NCBI GenBank assembly: GCA_030706735.1
Contig: JAUZNZ010000010.1
Location: forward strand, 1-64,000
Reading direction: 5' to 3'
DNA from: Bacteroidota bacterium
GTDB taxonomy: Bacteria > Bacteroidota > Bacteroidia > Chitinophagales > Chitinophagaceae
DNA length: 64,000 nt
The stretch's first letter is position 1; each line of letters starts with the position of its first letter. The position numbers and the translations under genes were made by a program. The notes below the pieces were generated by a model. It ran no database searches. It saw only the letters and a list, made by a program, of their open reading frames with translations, and was not told where the DNA came from. This document shows positions 30,819 to 41,120 of this stretch, one piece after another.

Positions 30819-31319
30819 ATGAAACGTTTAATGATCCGGATGACTTCTTTTGCAGTAGTATTTTTTGTTAGCGCGGCCGTGCGGGCACAGGGGCCCGGCA
30901 GCGAATTGGTAGGCAAATGGGTACGCAATGATGCGGCATCCAATGCAGGAGAGCATATTTCCATTAATTCCATCCCGCTGAATGTCGAGGTTGCCCGGCA
31001 AAATGAATCTTTGTTGCTCACGTATACGTTCAGGAATGGAAAAGGCGAAGTCTCTGCAGTTACGGACACGCTGAAGCAAAACGGGCAGGCCAGCCAAAAG
31101 ACGACGAAGTCTGGACTGCAGAAGACATCGTCGGTGCAGGGAAATGCGGATAGAAAGGGATTTACCATCTCCACGGAATATAAGAATGATCAAGGCAATG
31201 TAGTGCGGACGTCAAAGGAAATGTGGACGAAGAATGGCAATGGGCAGTTGCAGGTCGTTTTGGATATGACTTATAACGGCAACGATCTTCACTTTATCGA
31301 AGTGTTCGACCATCAATAA
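30819..31319 (+). CDS. Small exported protein of unknown function
   Basis: 166 residues with a signal peptide (residues 1-24, ending VRAQG). The mature part begins with a GxELVGKWVRND segment and continues as a beta-rich domain with NGKGEVSAV, STEYKN and LQVVLDMTYNG strands, reminiscent of small lipocalin-like 'degradation/stress' proteins of Bacteroidota. No catalytic motif is seen. It lies between the peptidase array and the glycosidase operon, 8 bp before the GH2 gene, so it may be the first gene of the sugar operon. Confidence 0.6.
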   Translation: MKRLMIRMTSFAVVFFVSAAVRAQGPGSELVGKWVRNDAASNAGEHISINSIPLNVEVARQNESLLLTYTFRNGKGEVSAVTDTLKQNGQASQKTTKSGLQKTSSVQGNADRKGFTISTEYKNDQGNVVRTSKEMWTKNGNGQLQVVLDMTYNGNDLHFIEVFDHQ

Positions 31320-31327
31320 ATAGACAA

Positions 31328-33091
31328 ATGAAAAAATTGAAGCTAAGTACGATACTATTGGTATTGATCGCCGGGCAGCTGCGTGCACAGTCCTGGCAAC
31401 AAGCGCCTCTGCAACTGGCCACGAGATGGAGCAAAGAGGTCACACCGGACCATGCACTTAAAGAATATCCCAGACCGCAGATGGTCAGGAGTAATTGGGT
31501 CAACCTGAACGGTCTTTGGAGTTACACCATTACGGACTCCACGACCTACCGGCCCGACAAATTCGATGGGAGTATATTGGTGCCTTACCCGGTTGAGTCG
31601 GCGCTTTCAGGCGTGAAGAAACAACTGCAGCCTGGTGAAAAATTGTGGTACCAGCGGAAAGTCGAAATAGCATCCAAACGGACCGATCGGAAATACTTGC
31701 TGCATTTTGGAGCTGTGGATTATCGGTGCACGGTGTTCATAAATGGCAAGGAAGTAGGAGAGCATACCGGAGGGTATCAGGAATTTACGATCGATATATC
31801 AGATGCTTTGCAACAGGGCAGCAATGAGCTAATGATCACGGTCATCGATCCAACGGATAAGGGAGATAACCCGAAAGGAAAACAGGTGCTCAAACCCGGT
31901 GGGATCATGTATACGGCCTCCAGCGGCATCTGGCAAACGGTATGGATGGAAGAAGTGCCAAAAGCTTATATCGAGGGTTTGAAAATTACCCCTGACGTAG
32001 ATAACGGTGAAGTGATCGTAACGGTAAATAGCAATATCAATGCTGAAATAAGGCTTTCTACGGATAATAGTATGGTAGTGGCGAAGGGCAATACTGCCGT
32101 TCATCTAAAGCTTGCTAACCCTCACCTTTGGTCGCCGGATGATCCCTATTTGTATAGCCTGAAGGTTCAACTAATCAACAAAGGAAAGCCTGAAGACGAA
32201 GTAGAAAGCTATTTCGGTATGCGAAAGATCGAGATCAAAAAGGACTCTCTCGGACAGGAGAGGATCTTCTTAAATAATAAATACACCTTTAACCTTGGCG
32301 TCCTGGATCAGGGCTTTTGGCCGGATGGTATTTATACCGCCCCAACCGATGAAGCATTAAAATGGGATATACAGGCCATAAAGGAGATGGGGTTCAATAC
32401 AATCAGAAAGCATATCAAGATAGAGCCGGCGAGATGGTATTACTGGGCAGATAAACTCGGAATGTTGGTTTGGCAGGATATGGTTTACCCTGCCAATCTC
32501 TCGGCGGCCGGCAAAGCGGAATTTGAGAAGGAGAATGAGATGAACGTCGCACAATTATATGATCATCCCTCCATCGTTTGCTGGGTACTGTTCAATGAAG
32601 GCTGGAACAGTTACGACCAGGAAAGACTGACGGCTAAAATGAAACAAATGGACCCGACAAGACTGATCGACGGGCACACGGGAGAGAATTATGACCGTAA
32701 CAGGAGCCGGGACCCTGGCAGATGGTGGATTAATAGTGATATGACGGATATACATGATTATCCGGGACCAGGTATCGCCCCGGCCATGAATGGCAAGGCG
32801 AGGGTGCTGGGAGAGTGGGGAGGAGTGCGTGTGGTCACACCGGGACATGAATGGGACTCCAGCAAGGGATGGGGATATATTGAAAGCGGCGCCAGCGATT
32901 TTGCAAAAAAGTATTCGTTCATGGTCCGTCACCTGAAGCTGTTTGAAGAGGAGGGGCTGTCCGCATCGATCTATACCCAGCCTTTTGATGTCGAGATCGA
33001 GGAAAATGGATTGATCACCTATGACCGGGAGCTGTTCAAGATCCCTGCCGAAGAGATGAAAAGGATCAATGCGATCATGTATGAAAAGTGA
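31328..33091 (+). CDS. Glycoside hydrolase family 2 protein
   Basis: 587 residues with a signal peptide (ends LRAQ). Domain order fits GH2: jelly-roll sugar-binding domain (about 55-200, RKVEI...LLHFGAVDY), Ig-like domain (about 200-300), TIM barrel (from about 310). Likely acid/base Glu424 in LFNEGW and nucleophile Glu496 in LGEWGG. GH2 enzymes hydrolyse beta-galactosides, beta-glucuronides or beta-mannosides; the exact substrate cannot be read. It is periplasmic and encoded with GH116 and fucose-pathway genes. The stop overlaps the likely start of the GH116 gene. Confidence 0.88.
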   Translation: MKKLKLSTILLVLIAGQLRAQSWQQAPLQLATRWSKEVTPDHALKEYPRPQMVRSNWVNLNGLWSYTITDSTTYRPDKFDGSILVPYPVESALSGVKKQLQPGEKLWYQRKVEIASKRTDRKYLLHFGAVDYRCTVFINGKEVGEHTGGYQEFTIDISDALQQGSNELMITVIDPTDKGDNPKGKQVLKPGGIMYTASSGIWQTVWMEEVPKAYIEGLKITPDVDNGEVIVTVNSNINAEIRLSTDNSMVVAKGNTAVHLKLANPHLWSPDDPYLYSLKVQLINKGKPEDEVESYFGMRKIEIKKDSLGQERIFLNNKYTFNLGVLDQGFWPDGIYTAPTDEALKWDIQAIKEMGFNTIRKHIKIEPARWYYWADKLGMLVWQDMVYPANLSAAGKAEFEKENEMNVAQLYDHPSIVCWVLFNEGWNSYDQERLTAKMKQMDPTRLIDGHTGENYDRNRSRDPGRWWINSDMTDIHDYPGPGIAPAMNGKARVLGEWGGVRVVTPGHEWDSSKGWGYIESGASDFAKKYSFMVRHLKLFEEEGLSASIYTQPFDVEIEENGLITYDRELFKIPAEEMKRINAIMYEK

Positions 33092-35693
33092 CAGAGGCAT
33101 GACCTGTGTATTTTTCGCGCTCATTGCCTTACTGATGACCGGGAAGGTCGTGGCGCAGCATGTCGTCCGGACGCATTCCTTTAACCGTGTCTATGGCGGC
33201 GCAAGCAATGAGCGGGTGGCGTTCCCGATCGGGGGCATCGGCGCAGGGATGTTTTGTCTGGAAGGAACAGGGACGATCTCACATTTTTCCGTTCGTAACC
33301 GTCCAGACTTATTCAACGAGCCGGGGATGTTTGCGGCAATCGCCATTCGTGAACTACCGGGGTCGGCACGGGTGCTCGAGGGGCCCGTTCCGGCATGGAA
33401 AAAATTTGGCTTGCCAGGTTCGGCGATGGGTTCGGTGGGCGCCACGTATGGATTGGCACGGTTTGCCAAAGCGACCTTTGTAGCACGCTTCCCCTTCGGC
33501 GAGGTTTCTTTGGATGAAGGTGCGTTGCCGTTACGTGTTTCTATTACCGGCTGGAGTCCATTCCTCCCCACCGATGCGGACAATTCGAGCTTACCCGTGG
33601 GCGCGCTGGAATATCATTTTACGAATACGGGCGCGAAACGGATACATTATGTCTTCTCCTTCAACAGCCGGAACTGTATGACGGTGGCGCCGGCCGGGCG
33701 GGTGCCGCCGATGGTGGGGCCCAACCGTATCCGCCCGATGACGGGCGGGTTCGTCCTGAGCCAGGAGGGGACCGAGGCGCATCCGGAGGACCAAGGCGAC
33801 TTTGCTGTATTTACCGATGAGCCTGGGGTGGTGGTAGATCACTGCTGGTTTCGCGGCGGCTGGTGGGATCCATTGTCGATGGCCTGGGACCATATCGCTG
33901 CCTGTTCCGTGGATGCGATAGCGCCGGTGGATCGCGATGCCCCGGGAGCGAGTCTCTTTGTGCCGTTTGTGTTGCGACCCGGCGAATCGAAAGTGGTGCG
34001 TGTTTATTTTGCCTGGTATGTACCGCATACACGGCTGCGTTATGGGCGGGCGGCGCGGGTGGCAGCGGACAGCGCGAATATGGACTTCTCGCGGGATGAG
34101 TCGGATTCCTTTTATAGCCCGTGGTATAGCAGCCGGTTTTCGGGTATTTCAGAGGTGGCAACATATTGGCGTGCGCACTATACCGATCTGCGCGCGAAAA
34201 GTATGCTTTTTCAAAAATGCTTTTACCGTAGCACGTTGCCGCCCGAAGTGATCGAGGCGATCGCAGCGAATTTGACGATATTGAAATCTCCAACCGTCCT
34301 GCGGCAGTCCGATGGCCGTTTCTGGGGCTGGGAGGGCTGCAATGACTATGATGGCAGCTGCGCGGGTAATTGCACGCACGTTTATAATTATGCGCAGGCG
34401 CTTTGCCACCTTTTTCCCGATCTGGAGCGATCGATCCGGGAGACCGAGTTACATGAAACGATGGATGGATACGGCCATCAGAACTACCGGACCTCGCTAC
34501 CGATCAAACCCGCAGCGCATAATCTGTTCCTGCCCGCGGCGGACGGTCAGCTGGGCGAGATCATGCGTCTTTACCGTGACTGGCGGATCTCGGGGAATAC
34601 GGCCTGGATGAAGGGGCTTTATCGGAACTGCAAAGTGAGCATGGAATATTGTATTCGTACCTGGGACCCGGATCATACGGGCTCGCTGGTCGAGCCGCAT
34701 CATACCACCTATGACATTGAGTTTTGGGGACCGGACGGCATGTGTACGGGTATTTATCTTGGCGCGTTGGAAGCGATGATCAGGATGGGAGAGGCGGCGG
34801 GTGATGATGTTTCACTTTACCGGGCGCTTTTGGAGAAGGGTCGAAAAGTGATGGAGACGCAATTGTTCAACGGCCATTATTTTATACAACGCACGAGGTG
34901 GGACGGATTGCGGAACGATCCAATGGTCTACCGTAATACCGCTGAATTGTATGAACCGCCCTCATCCGAGGCGCTTCAACTGTTTCAAAGGGAGGGGCCG
35001 CGTTATCAATATGGATCTGGTTGTTTATCTGACGGAGTCTTCGGCGCCTGGCTCACTCGGGTTTGTGGCTTGCCTGATCCGGTCGATACCTCTATGATCT
35101 CACGGCATTTGTTGTCCGTATACCACTATAATGAAAAGCACGATCTCTCGGGGTTCAGCAATCCGCAGCGGCCGGGGTATGCGTTGGGGAAGGAGGGCGG
35201 TCTGTTGCTTTGCAGCTGGCCGCAAGGTGGTGCGCCGTCGCTGCCTTTTGTCTACAGCAACGAAGTCTGGACCGGGATCGAATATGAAGTGGCTTCGCAC
35301 CTGATCATGACGGGGCATGTGCAGCAAGGCCTGGATATTGTGCGCACCTGTCGCCGGCGTTATGATGGTTCGGTTCGTAATCCTTTTGACGAATACGAAT
35401 GCGGCCATTGGTATGCGCGGGCATTGAGCAGCTATGCATTGTTGCAAGCACTGACTGGCCTGCGGTATGATGCGGTGGATTCTACCCTGTATATCGATTC
35501 GAAGGTTGGGGACTTTACCTGTTTTCTTTGTACGGCCACCGGATTCGGGTATGTCGTTTATCATCGCGGCAAGGTTACCGTAAACGTCGCGTACGGGAAG
35601 ATAGAGGTTACGAGGATCGTCGTTATGGAAAGCAATAACCGGAGACGTGCACCGGGCCTCGCGACCTGGCCCCAACCCGAGGTCGACAAATAA
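33081..35693 (+). CDS. GH116-family glycosidase (glucosylceramidase-like)
   Basis: About 870 residues. The N-terminal part carries FPIGGIGAGMFCLEGTGTISHF, the hallmark of the GH116/GBA2 N-terminal domain; the C-terminal alpha/alpha barrel has TTYDIEFWGPDG and GSLVEPHH motifs. The family contains beta-glucosidases, beta-xylosidases and glucosylceramidases. Start choice: ATG 33081 overlaps the GH2 stop, while ATG 33099 gives the cleaner signal peptide (TCVFFALIALLMTG); either is possible. The coding region is GC-rich. It is exported and probably acts together with GH2 on one glycan. Confidence 0.82.
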   Translation: MKSDRGMTCVFFALIALLMTGKVVAQHVVRTHSFNRVYGGASNERVAFPIGGIGAGMFCLEGTGTISHFSVRNRPDLFNEPGMFAAIAIRELPGSARVLEGPVPAWKKFGLPGSAMGSVGATYGLARFAKATFVARFPFGEVSLDEGALPLRVSITGWSPFLPTDADNSSLPVGALEYHFTNTGAKRIHYVFSFNSRNCMTVAPAGRVPPMVGPNRIRPMTGGFVLSQEGTEAHPEDQGDFAVFTDEPGVVVDHCWFRGGWWDPLSMAWDHIAACSVDAIAPVDRDAPGASLFVPFVLRPGESKVVRVYFAWYVPHTRLRYGRAARVAADSANMDFSRDESDSFYSPWYSSRFSGISEVATYWRAHYTDLRAKSMLFQKCFYRSTLPPEVIEAIAANLTILKSPTVLRQSDGRFWGWEGCNDYDGSCAGNCTHVYNYAQALCHLFPDLERSIRETELHETMDGYGHQNYRTSLPIKPAAHNLFLPAADGQLGEIMRLYRDWRISGNTAWMKGLYRNCKVSMEYCIRTWDPDHTGSLVEPHHTTYDIEFWGPDGMCTGIYLGALEAMIRMGEAAGDDVSLYRALLEKGRKVMETQLFNGHYFIQRTRWDGLRNDPMVYRNTAELYEPPSSEALQLFQREGPRYQYGSGCLSDGVFGAWLTRVCGLPDPVDTSMISRHLLSVYHYNEKHDLSGFSNPQRPGYALGKEGGLLLCSWPQGGAPSLPFVYSNEVWTGIEYEVASHLIMTGHVQQGLDIVRTCRRRYDGSVRNPFDEYECGHWYARALSSYALLQALTGLRYDAVDSTLYIDSKVGDFTCFLCTATGFGYVVYHRGKVTVNVAYGKIEVTRIVVMESNNRRRAPGLATWPQPEVDK

Positions 35694-35697
35694 TCGC

Positions 35698-36945
35698 ATG
35701 AAAAAAATATTTAACATCTTCCTGATGGCACTAACCGCAACTTCCTGCGCCAACTCCGGCAGCGAGCCGAGACCTAACACCGCGCAGGCCAACCAGGACA
35801 CAGTCAAGACCGTCGGAGCCACCCTCGGTAGCTTCGCATATGACCTCAACTTCCTGAAAACACATGACTCCGCCTTAGTCCATCTCCGCCGCGGCGATGC
35901 CCAGCTCCTTGCCTCCGCCCAATACCAGGGCAAGGTCTTTACCAGCACTGCCGATGGTCTGAACGGTCATAGCTTCGGGTGGGTCAACTACAGAGCCTTC
36001 GAAGGGGCCCCCGGCCTTCATATGAACGCCTATGGTGGTGAAAACCGCCTCTGGCTTGGCCCGGAAGGCGGGAAATTCTCCCTTTTCTTCCATCCCGGCG
36101 CGAAGATGGAGTTCTCCAATTGGAAAACCCCACCCGGTTTCGATAGCGAACCCTGGGAGCTTGCCTCCCAAAATGATACCGTCGTCTCATTCCGTAAAAA
36201 CCTCCTACTCATCAACTATGCCGGCACGACCTTGTCGATCCGGATCGATCGCGCTGTGACGCTGCTCGACAATCGTGCCATCGACAGCCTTCTCAACATC
36301 CACCTGTCCGGCGCCGTCCGCGCCGTCGGCTACCGTACGGAGAACGGCATCACCAATACCGGCTCCAGGGCATGGGACGAAACCACCGGGATGCCCTGCA
36401 TCTGGATGCTCGATATGTTTCCCCCAACGGATTCAACGACCATCGTCGCGCCATTCAAGCCTGGTACGCTGCCTGCCGCCACGACCGACTATTTTGGAAA
36501 GATCCCCCTTGACCGGCTCAGGTATCGCGACGGCGCTCTTTTTTTCAAAGCCGATGGCAAAAAAAGAGGCAAACTCGGAGTCCATCCAAACCGTGCCCTC
36601 CCGATGGCCGGATCCTATGATGCCGTTCGCCATATTCTTACGATTATCCTCTATGATCAGGACCCCCTGGGCAGGTACCTCAACCAGGAATGGAACACCG
36701 CAAAGCCCCCTTTTAGCGGCGACGCGATGAATGCCTATAACGATGGCCCTCTTGCGGACGGCACACAAATGGGCCCGTTCTATGAACTCGAAAGCGTGGG
36801 CGCCGCTGCATTTCTTCCTCCGGGCCACAAAGCGACCCACTGGCATAGTGTTTTTCATTTCACCGGTCCCGACCCCGCGCTTGACGCGATCGCGAGGTCA
36901 TGTCTCAGTACGTCACTTCAGACCATTACCACCATTTTCCACTGA
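35698..36945 (+). CDS. Lipoprotein of a sugar-locus family (DUF6786-like)
   Basis: About 415 residues. The ATG at 35698 gives a signal peptide with lipobox (ALTATSC), 4 bp after the GH116 stop. The mature protein is beta-rich ([42 protein letters not shown]), which resembles aldose-epimerase-like folds. I recall such proteins next to fucose isomerase genes in Bacteroidota under the name DUF6786, but cannot verify this here. A mutarotase-like or sugar-binding role is a guess. Its TGA overlaps the next ATG (TGATG). Confidence 0.65.
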   Translation: MKKIFNIFLMALTATSCANSGSEPRPNTAQANQDTVKTVGATLGSFAYDLNFLKTHDSALVHLRRGDAQLLASAQYQGKVFTSTADGLNGHSFGWVNYRAFEGAPGLHMNAYGGENRLWLGPEGGKFSLFFHPGAKMEFSNWKTPPGFDSEPWELASQNDTVVSFRKNLLLINYAGTTLSIRIDRAVTLLDNRAIDSLLNIHLSGAVRAVGYRTENGITNTGSRAWDETTGMPCIWMLDMFPPTDSTTIVAPFKPGTLPAATTDYFGKIPLDRLRYRDGALFFKADGKKRGKLGVHPNRALPMAGSYDAVRHILTIILYDQDPLGRYLNQEWNTAKPPFSGDAMNAYNDGPLADGTQMGPFYELESVGAAAFLPPGHKATHWHSVFHFTGPDPALDAIARSCLSTSLQTITTIFH

Positions 36946-38708
36946 TGAAAAAGTCCTCCTTGCCCAAAAACACTTACCCGCGCATAGGCATCCGTCCCAT
37001 CATCGACGGGCGCCTTGGCGGTGTCCGCGAAAGTCTTGAAGCGACCACTATGCAAATGGCGAAAAATGTCGCCCGCTTCTTTGCGGATAAGCTTCGCTAT
37101 CCTGACGGAAGTCCCGTCCAATCCATCATTGCCGACACTTGCATCGGCGGAGTAGTGGAAGCTGCGGCCTGTGCGGAGAAATTCGAACGCAATGGGGTAG
37201 GGGTTTCCCTGTCTGTCACCCCCTGTTGGTGCTATGGCTCAGAAACGATGGATATGCACCCGACCATGCCCAAGGCCATCTGGGGTTTTAATGGTACGGA
37301 GCGTCCCGGTGCTGTCTACCTTGCTGCTACGCTTGCCGCTCATTCCCAGCTTGGCATCCCCGCATTCGGCATTTATGGGCGCGACGTACAGGAACTTGGC
37401 GACGAAGTTATCCCCGATGACGTTCAGGAAAAACTGCTCCGGTTTGCAAAGGCAGGCCTGGCCATGGCCATCATGCGCGGCAAGTCCTACCTGGCGATCG
37501 GCACGGTGTCCATGGGCATCGCCGGCTCTATTGTCTGGCCCGACTTTTTTAAAGACTATCTCGGCATGCGCAATGAATACATTGACTCCTCCGAGATCAT
37601 CAGGCGTATCGAAAAAAAGATATACAACCAAAATGAATTCAAGAAAGCCCTGGCCTGGACCCGCAACCATTGTCGGGAAGGGAAAGACTATAATCCACAT
37701 CCAGCGCAACACAAGCAAAAACAGCGGGATTGGGATACCGTGATCAAAATGACACTGATCATCCGCGACCTTATGGAAGGCAATCCACGCATGGCAAACC
37801 TCGGCTTCGGTGAAGAAGCCAAGGGGCATAACGCCATCGTGGCCGGCTTCCAGGGCCAGCGTCAGTGGACCGACTTCATGCCGAACGGCGACTTCTCCGA
37901 GGCGATCCTGAACTCCAGCTTTGACTGGAACGGTATCCGGGCGCCATACATGGTGGCCACAGAAAACGACGCCCTCAATGGCATTTCGATGCTTTTCGGC
38001 AACCTGCTCACACACACTGCCCAGATCTTTGCCGACGTCCGCACCTATTGGAGCCTTGGCGCAGTGCAACGCGTCACTGGCTGGAAACCCGATGGGATGG
38101 CTTGCGACGGCTTTATGCACCTGATCAACTCCGGCTCCGCCACCCTGGATGGAACCGGACGCCAAACGCGCAACGGACAACCCGTCATGAAGCCATTCTG
38201 GGAGATAACAGAGACTGAAGCAAAAGACTGCCTCGCGGCGACGACCTGGTATCCTGCCAATAAAGGCTATTTCCGTGGCGGCGGGTTTTCTTCCCAATTC
38301 CTCACGCGCGGCGGCATGCCGGTGACCATGTGCCGTCTCAATCTCGTCAAGGGACTCGGCCCGGTACTCCAGATCGCGGAAGGCTGGACCCTCGACCTCC
38401 CCGACAACGTGCACATCATTTTGAATGAGCGTACGGACAAAACCTGGCCGACAACCTGGTTCGTTCCCCGCCTAACCGGCAATGGTCCTTTCCGCGACGT
38501 CTATTCCGTGATGTCCCTTTGGGGGGCCAACCACGGCGCGATCAGCTATGGACATATCGGAGCGGACCTGATCAGCCTGGCCTCGATGCTTCGGATCCCC
38601 GTGCACATGCACAATATCGACGAAGAAAGCCTTCTCCGACCGGCCTCATGGATACAATTCGCGAATGACCATCACGCATGCGCGACTTATGGTCCGCTAT
38701 ACGCCTAA
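36945..38708 (+). CDS. fucI: L-fucose isomerase
   Basis: 587 residues, close to the 591 of E. coli FucI, and recognisable along the full length: [23 protein letters not shown]-like [67 protein letters not shown] and GPLYA at the end. It converts L-fucose to L-fuculose (and D-arabinose to D-ribulose) in the cytoplasm with Mn2+. The ATG at 36945 overlaps the lipoprotein stop; a longer frame would overlap that gene and is rejected. Fuculokinase and fuculose-phosphate aldolase genes are not in the window. Confidence 0.96.
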   Translation: MKKSSLPKNTYPRIGIRPIIDGRLGGVRESLEATTMQMAKNVARFFADKLRYPDGSPVQSIIADTCIGGVVEAAACAEKFERNGVGVSLSVTPCWCYGSETMDMHPTMPKAIWGFNGTERPGAVYLAATLAAHSQLGIPAFGIYGRDVQELGDEVIPDDVQEKLLRFAKAGLAMAIMRGKSYLAIGTVSMGIAGSIVWPDFFKDYLGMRNEYIDSSEIIRRIEKKIYNQNEFKKALAWTRNHCREGKDYNPHPAQHKQKQRDWDTVIKMTLIIRDLMEGNPRMANLGFGEEAKGHNAIVAGFQGQRQWTDFMPNGDFSEAILNSSFDWNGIRAPYMVATENDALNGISMLFGNLLTHTAQIFADVRTYWSLGAVQRVTGWKPDGMACDGFMHLINSGSATLDGTGRQTRNGQPVMKPFWEITETEAKDCLAATTWYPANKGYFRGGGFSSQFLTRGGMPVTMCRLNLVKGLGPVLQIAEGWTLDLPDNVHIILNERTDKTWPTTWFVPRLTGNGPFRDVYSVMSLWGANHGAISYGHIGADLISLASMLRIPVHMHNIDEESLLRPASWIQFANDHHACATYGPLYA

Positions 38709-38720
38709 ATTGAAACAACC

Positions 38721-40076
38721 ATGACTGCCCGAAAATCGCTATTCAGAGCCCCCGGCCGCCGCAGCTACCTTGGCCCTTTTATCCTGGTCTCCAGTCTCTT
38801 TCTGCTCTGGGGGTTCGCGCACGGCCTGCTTGATGTCCTCGACAAACACTTCCAGAATACCCTGCACATCAGCAAGGCAGAATCCGGGTTTGTCCAGTTC
38901 TCGCTCTATATTGGCTACCTGGCTATGGCCTATCCGGCCGGCCTGTTTATGAAGAAGCACGGCTACAAGAAAGGCATCATACTCGGTCTCTCACTCTTTG
39001 CATCCGGCGCCTTCATGTTCTATCCTGTCGCCAAACTCGTAGCCTTCATCCCCTTCCTGATCGCGCTATTCATCATCGCATGCGGCCTCTCCTGTCTCGA
39101 AACCGCCGCCAACCCATACACAACTGTCCTGGGCCCCCCGAATGGGGCCGCTCGTCGCATCAACATTGCCCAATCCTTTAACGGCCTGGGCTGGATCCTC
39201 GGCCCCCTGATCGGCGGTCTCCTCATTTTCGGTGCGGAAAAGCATACGGGCACGGCAACCTTCGACTCCCTGATCCCGCCCTATATGATCATTGGCGCAA
39301 TCGTACTTGGCGTTGCCGGTCTCTTTGCCATAACAAAACTGCCGGTCATCATTGAAGAAAATAACGAGAACATTGCGGCTGATGCTCCAACCCGTGAACT
39401 CTTCCGTCACCGAACCTTCGTTCTCGCCGTATTCGCGCAATTTCTCTATGTCGCCGCCCAGACCGGCGTCAACTCCTTCTTTATAAACTATACAACTGAA
39501 ACCCTGACGGGCCTAACCGCCACCATCGGGAACATCATGACGCACCTTGGCTACTTCGGCGAAGTCTTTATGCCGCACAACCCCGAGCAAGCCGCCTCGC
39601 TTATTCTTGCCCTTGGCGGCATGGGAGCCTTTTGGATCGGCCGCATCTCGGGCGCCTGGTTAATGAAATTCGTCGCTCCACAACGCCTGTTAGCTGTCTA
39701 TGCGTCTATCAACACCATCCTGATGCTCCTCGTCGTCCTGCGTCTCGGCTGGCCCAGTGTCATCGCGCTCTTCTCCACCTACTTCTTTATGTCCCTCATG
39801 TTCCCAACCATCTTCGCCCTCGGCATCAAAGGCCTCGGGCCCCTTACCAAAAAAGCAGCCTCCTTCCTCGTCATGGCCGTCGCCGGCGGAGCCTTCTGTC
39901 CTCCACTCATGGGCCTCCTTGCTGATCATATGGGTATGGCCGCGGCATTTATCGTCCCGCTTTGCTGCTTCGCTTTCATAGCTTGGTATGCGTTTACAAC
40001 CCGCACCAAACCCCAAGCCGGCGTCCTCCATGCAATCCTTACCTTAACCCTCGTAATATTAAATATTCATCAGTAA
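38721..40076 (+). CDS. fucP: L-fucose:H+ symporter-type MFS transporter
   Basis: 451 residues with about 12 hydrophobic helices. FucP-type motifs are clear: LLWGFAHGLLDVLDKHFQ in TM1, the loop KKHGYKKGIILGL, CLETAANPYTTVLGP and SFNGLGWILGPLIGG. In E. coli FucP, Asp46 and Glu135 carry the transport; the equivalent acidic positions (LDVLD and CLETAAN) are present. It lies 12 bp after fucI and finishes the operon. The last 15 residues are a hydrophobic extension not typical of the family. L-fucose is the likely substrate; related sugars are possible. Confidence 0.88.
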   Translation: MTARKSLFRAPGRRSYLGPFILVSSLFLLWGFAHGLLDVLDKHFQNTLHISKAESGFVQFSLYIGYLAMAYPAGLFMKKHGYKKGIILGLSLFASGAFMFYPVAKLVAFIPFLIALFIIACGLSCLETAANPYTTVLGPPNGAARRINIAQSFNGLGWILGPLIGGLLIFGAEKHTGTATFDSLIPPYMIIGAIVLGVAGLFAITKLPVIIEENNENIAADAPTRELFRHRTFVLAVFAQFLYVAAQTGVNSFFINYTTETLTGLTATIGNIMTHLGYFGEVFMPHNPEQAASLILALGGMGAFWIGRISGAWLMKFVAPQRLLAVYASINTILMLLVVLRLGWPSVIALFSTYFFMSLMFPTIFALGIKGLGPLTKKAASFLVMAVAGGAFCPPLMGLLADHMGMAAAFIVPLCCFAFIAWYAFTTRTKPQAGVLHAILTLTLVILNIHQ

Positions 40077-40559
40077 AAATGCATCACCATGAAATGATTA
40101 TGTTCGTTTTCCATCGCTTCCATCCGCTTCCTCACCCGCACCGTCACACTGCGCGCCGTTTCCGGCGCTGCGATCCGAACGCTTTCGCTGCGAGGGCCAT
40201 TTCATAACCAGGCAGGCCAGTACCATTATATCGCCGATTTTGATCATGGCTTTTCAGATTGAAGTTCCTTGCTATAAAAAACCGGCAATTGTTTCCGCCA
40301 GCTTATCGGTATCGACACCTTCTGTGAAAGGAAAGAGCTATTCGATACTTTGCAAAGGCTTCATGTTAAGAAGGTGTCTTCCCAAGGAGATGACCGTCCC
40401 AATAGTCAAATGCTTCAAAAGTTGCGGCAGATGCATCTCGCGTATCTCATTCTTAATCTGCAGCTTAAATAATCTTATTGGCAACCGGTAACCCCGCATA
40501 TTTTCCGTAGTTTTCTTCCTTGTTTGACGCTTGCCACATAGGTGGACCCTCCGCGAACC
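40077..40559. other. Gene-poor junction between fucose operon and RteC genes
   Basis: No convincing complete gene. On the minus strand a 76-codon frame with one internal stop is visible (listed separately at 40272-40499). The rest shows no recognisable site. Confidence 0.5.
40272..40499 (-). pseudogene. Possible small gene interrupted by a stop
   Basis: Starting with ATG at 40499, 60 bp after the RteC1 stop, a frame runs 53 codons to a TAG at 40340-40338. It continues in the same frame for 21 more codons (LFPFTEGVDTDKLAETIAGF) to a second TAG. The composition looks coding-like (IKNEIREMHLPQLLKH), but no family is recognised. It may be a decayed third gene of the RteC operon or chance. Confidence 0.25.
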
Positions 40560-41120
40560 TCATTTCTCCCTCCCTTCCCCCATTTTGTCCCTCAAGAAAT
40601 CCTCATACCACCTGTACGCATTCACCTGTGCCAGCAGCCCATCCATTTTCGAAGACAGCGAATGGTCATGGTCATAGATCCTGTTCAACACGAAGTCCTG
40701 CTCACCTTGCCTGCAGCGCAGGAAATATTCCCCGTCTCTGAATACGTCCCCACGCCGCAGATACTGTAAGAAATCCGCATGGTGATCCCGGAACCGCCAT
40801 ATCTTCGAAATTTCCTGATCCATATACTCGGCCGCCCGGGCAGGGTCATCCACCGGACAAAATAAATGAAACTGCATCAGCAGTGCATAATACTCCAGCT
40901 TTCCGAGGAACATGGGCTTCACCGACCTGAAGAAATCGATCTCCTCCCGCGCGTTGGCGAATGGCTGCATGGCTACCTGCTCTTTCAGCTTTTTCCAGTA
41001 GTCCAGACAGGAACGATGGCACCACTCCAGTTTTTTGTCGCAGGGGATATTCTGTTCCATATGCTGGCGCGTGTCCAGAAGCAAATCATCGAATAAGGCC
41101 TCGAATTTCCTATTGATCAT
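40560..41120 (-). CDS. Short RteC-like protein 1
   Basis: 186 residues. It matches the RteC family pattern: CxxYWxxLK near residue 40, EEIDFFRSVKPMFLGKLEYY near residues 62-82, then a predicted helix with IWRFRDHHADFLQYL and a DGEYFLRC motif. RteC was first known from CTnDOT, where it controls excision genes; similar proteins are scattered in Bacteroidota chromosomes. It is shorter than typical RteC (about 220-280 residues) and lacks the C-terminal winged-helix part. It overlaps RteC2 by 11 nt and shares its N-terminus (MIN(R/E)xFxxLxxxLLxDxxQ), so it is a tandem duplicate. Confidence 0.7.
   Translation of the reverse strand: MINRKFEALFDDLLLDTRQHMEQNIPCDKKLEWCHRSCLDYWKKLKEQVAMQPFANAREEIDFFRSVKPMFLGKLEYYALLMQFHLFCPVDDPARAAEYMDQEISKIWRFRDHHADFLQYLRRGDVFRDGEYFLRCRQGEQDFVLNRIYDHDHSLSSKMDGLLAQVNAYRWYEDFLRDKMGEGREK

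Noticed and set aside
33069-33080. Earlier ATG for the GH116 gene
   Set aside because: Adds residues before the signal peptide, has no ribosome site and extends further into the GH2 gene; 33081 or 33099 fit better.
37239-38414. 391-codon minus-strand frame
   Set aside because: Lies fully antisense to fucI, which is a certain gene; shadow of its codon pattern.
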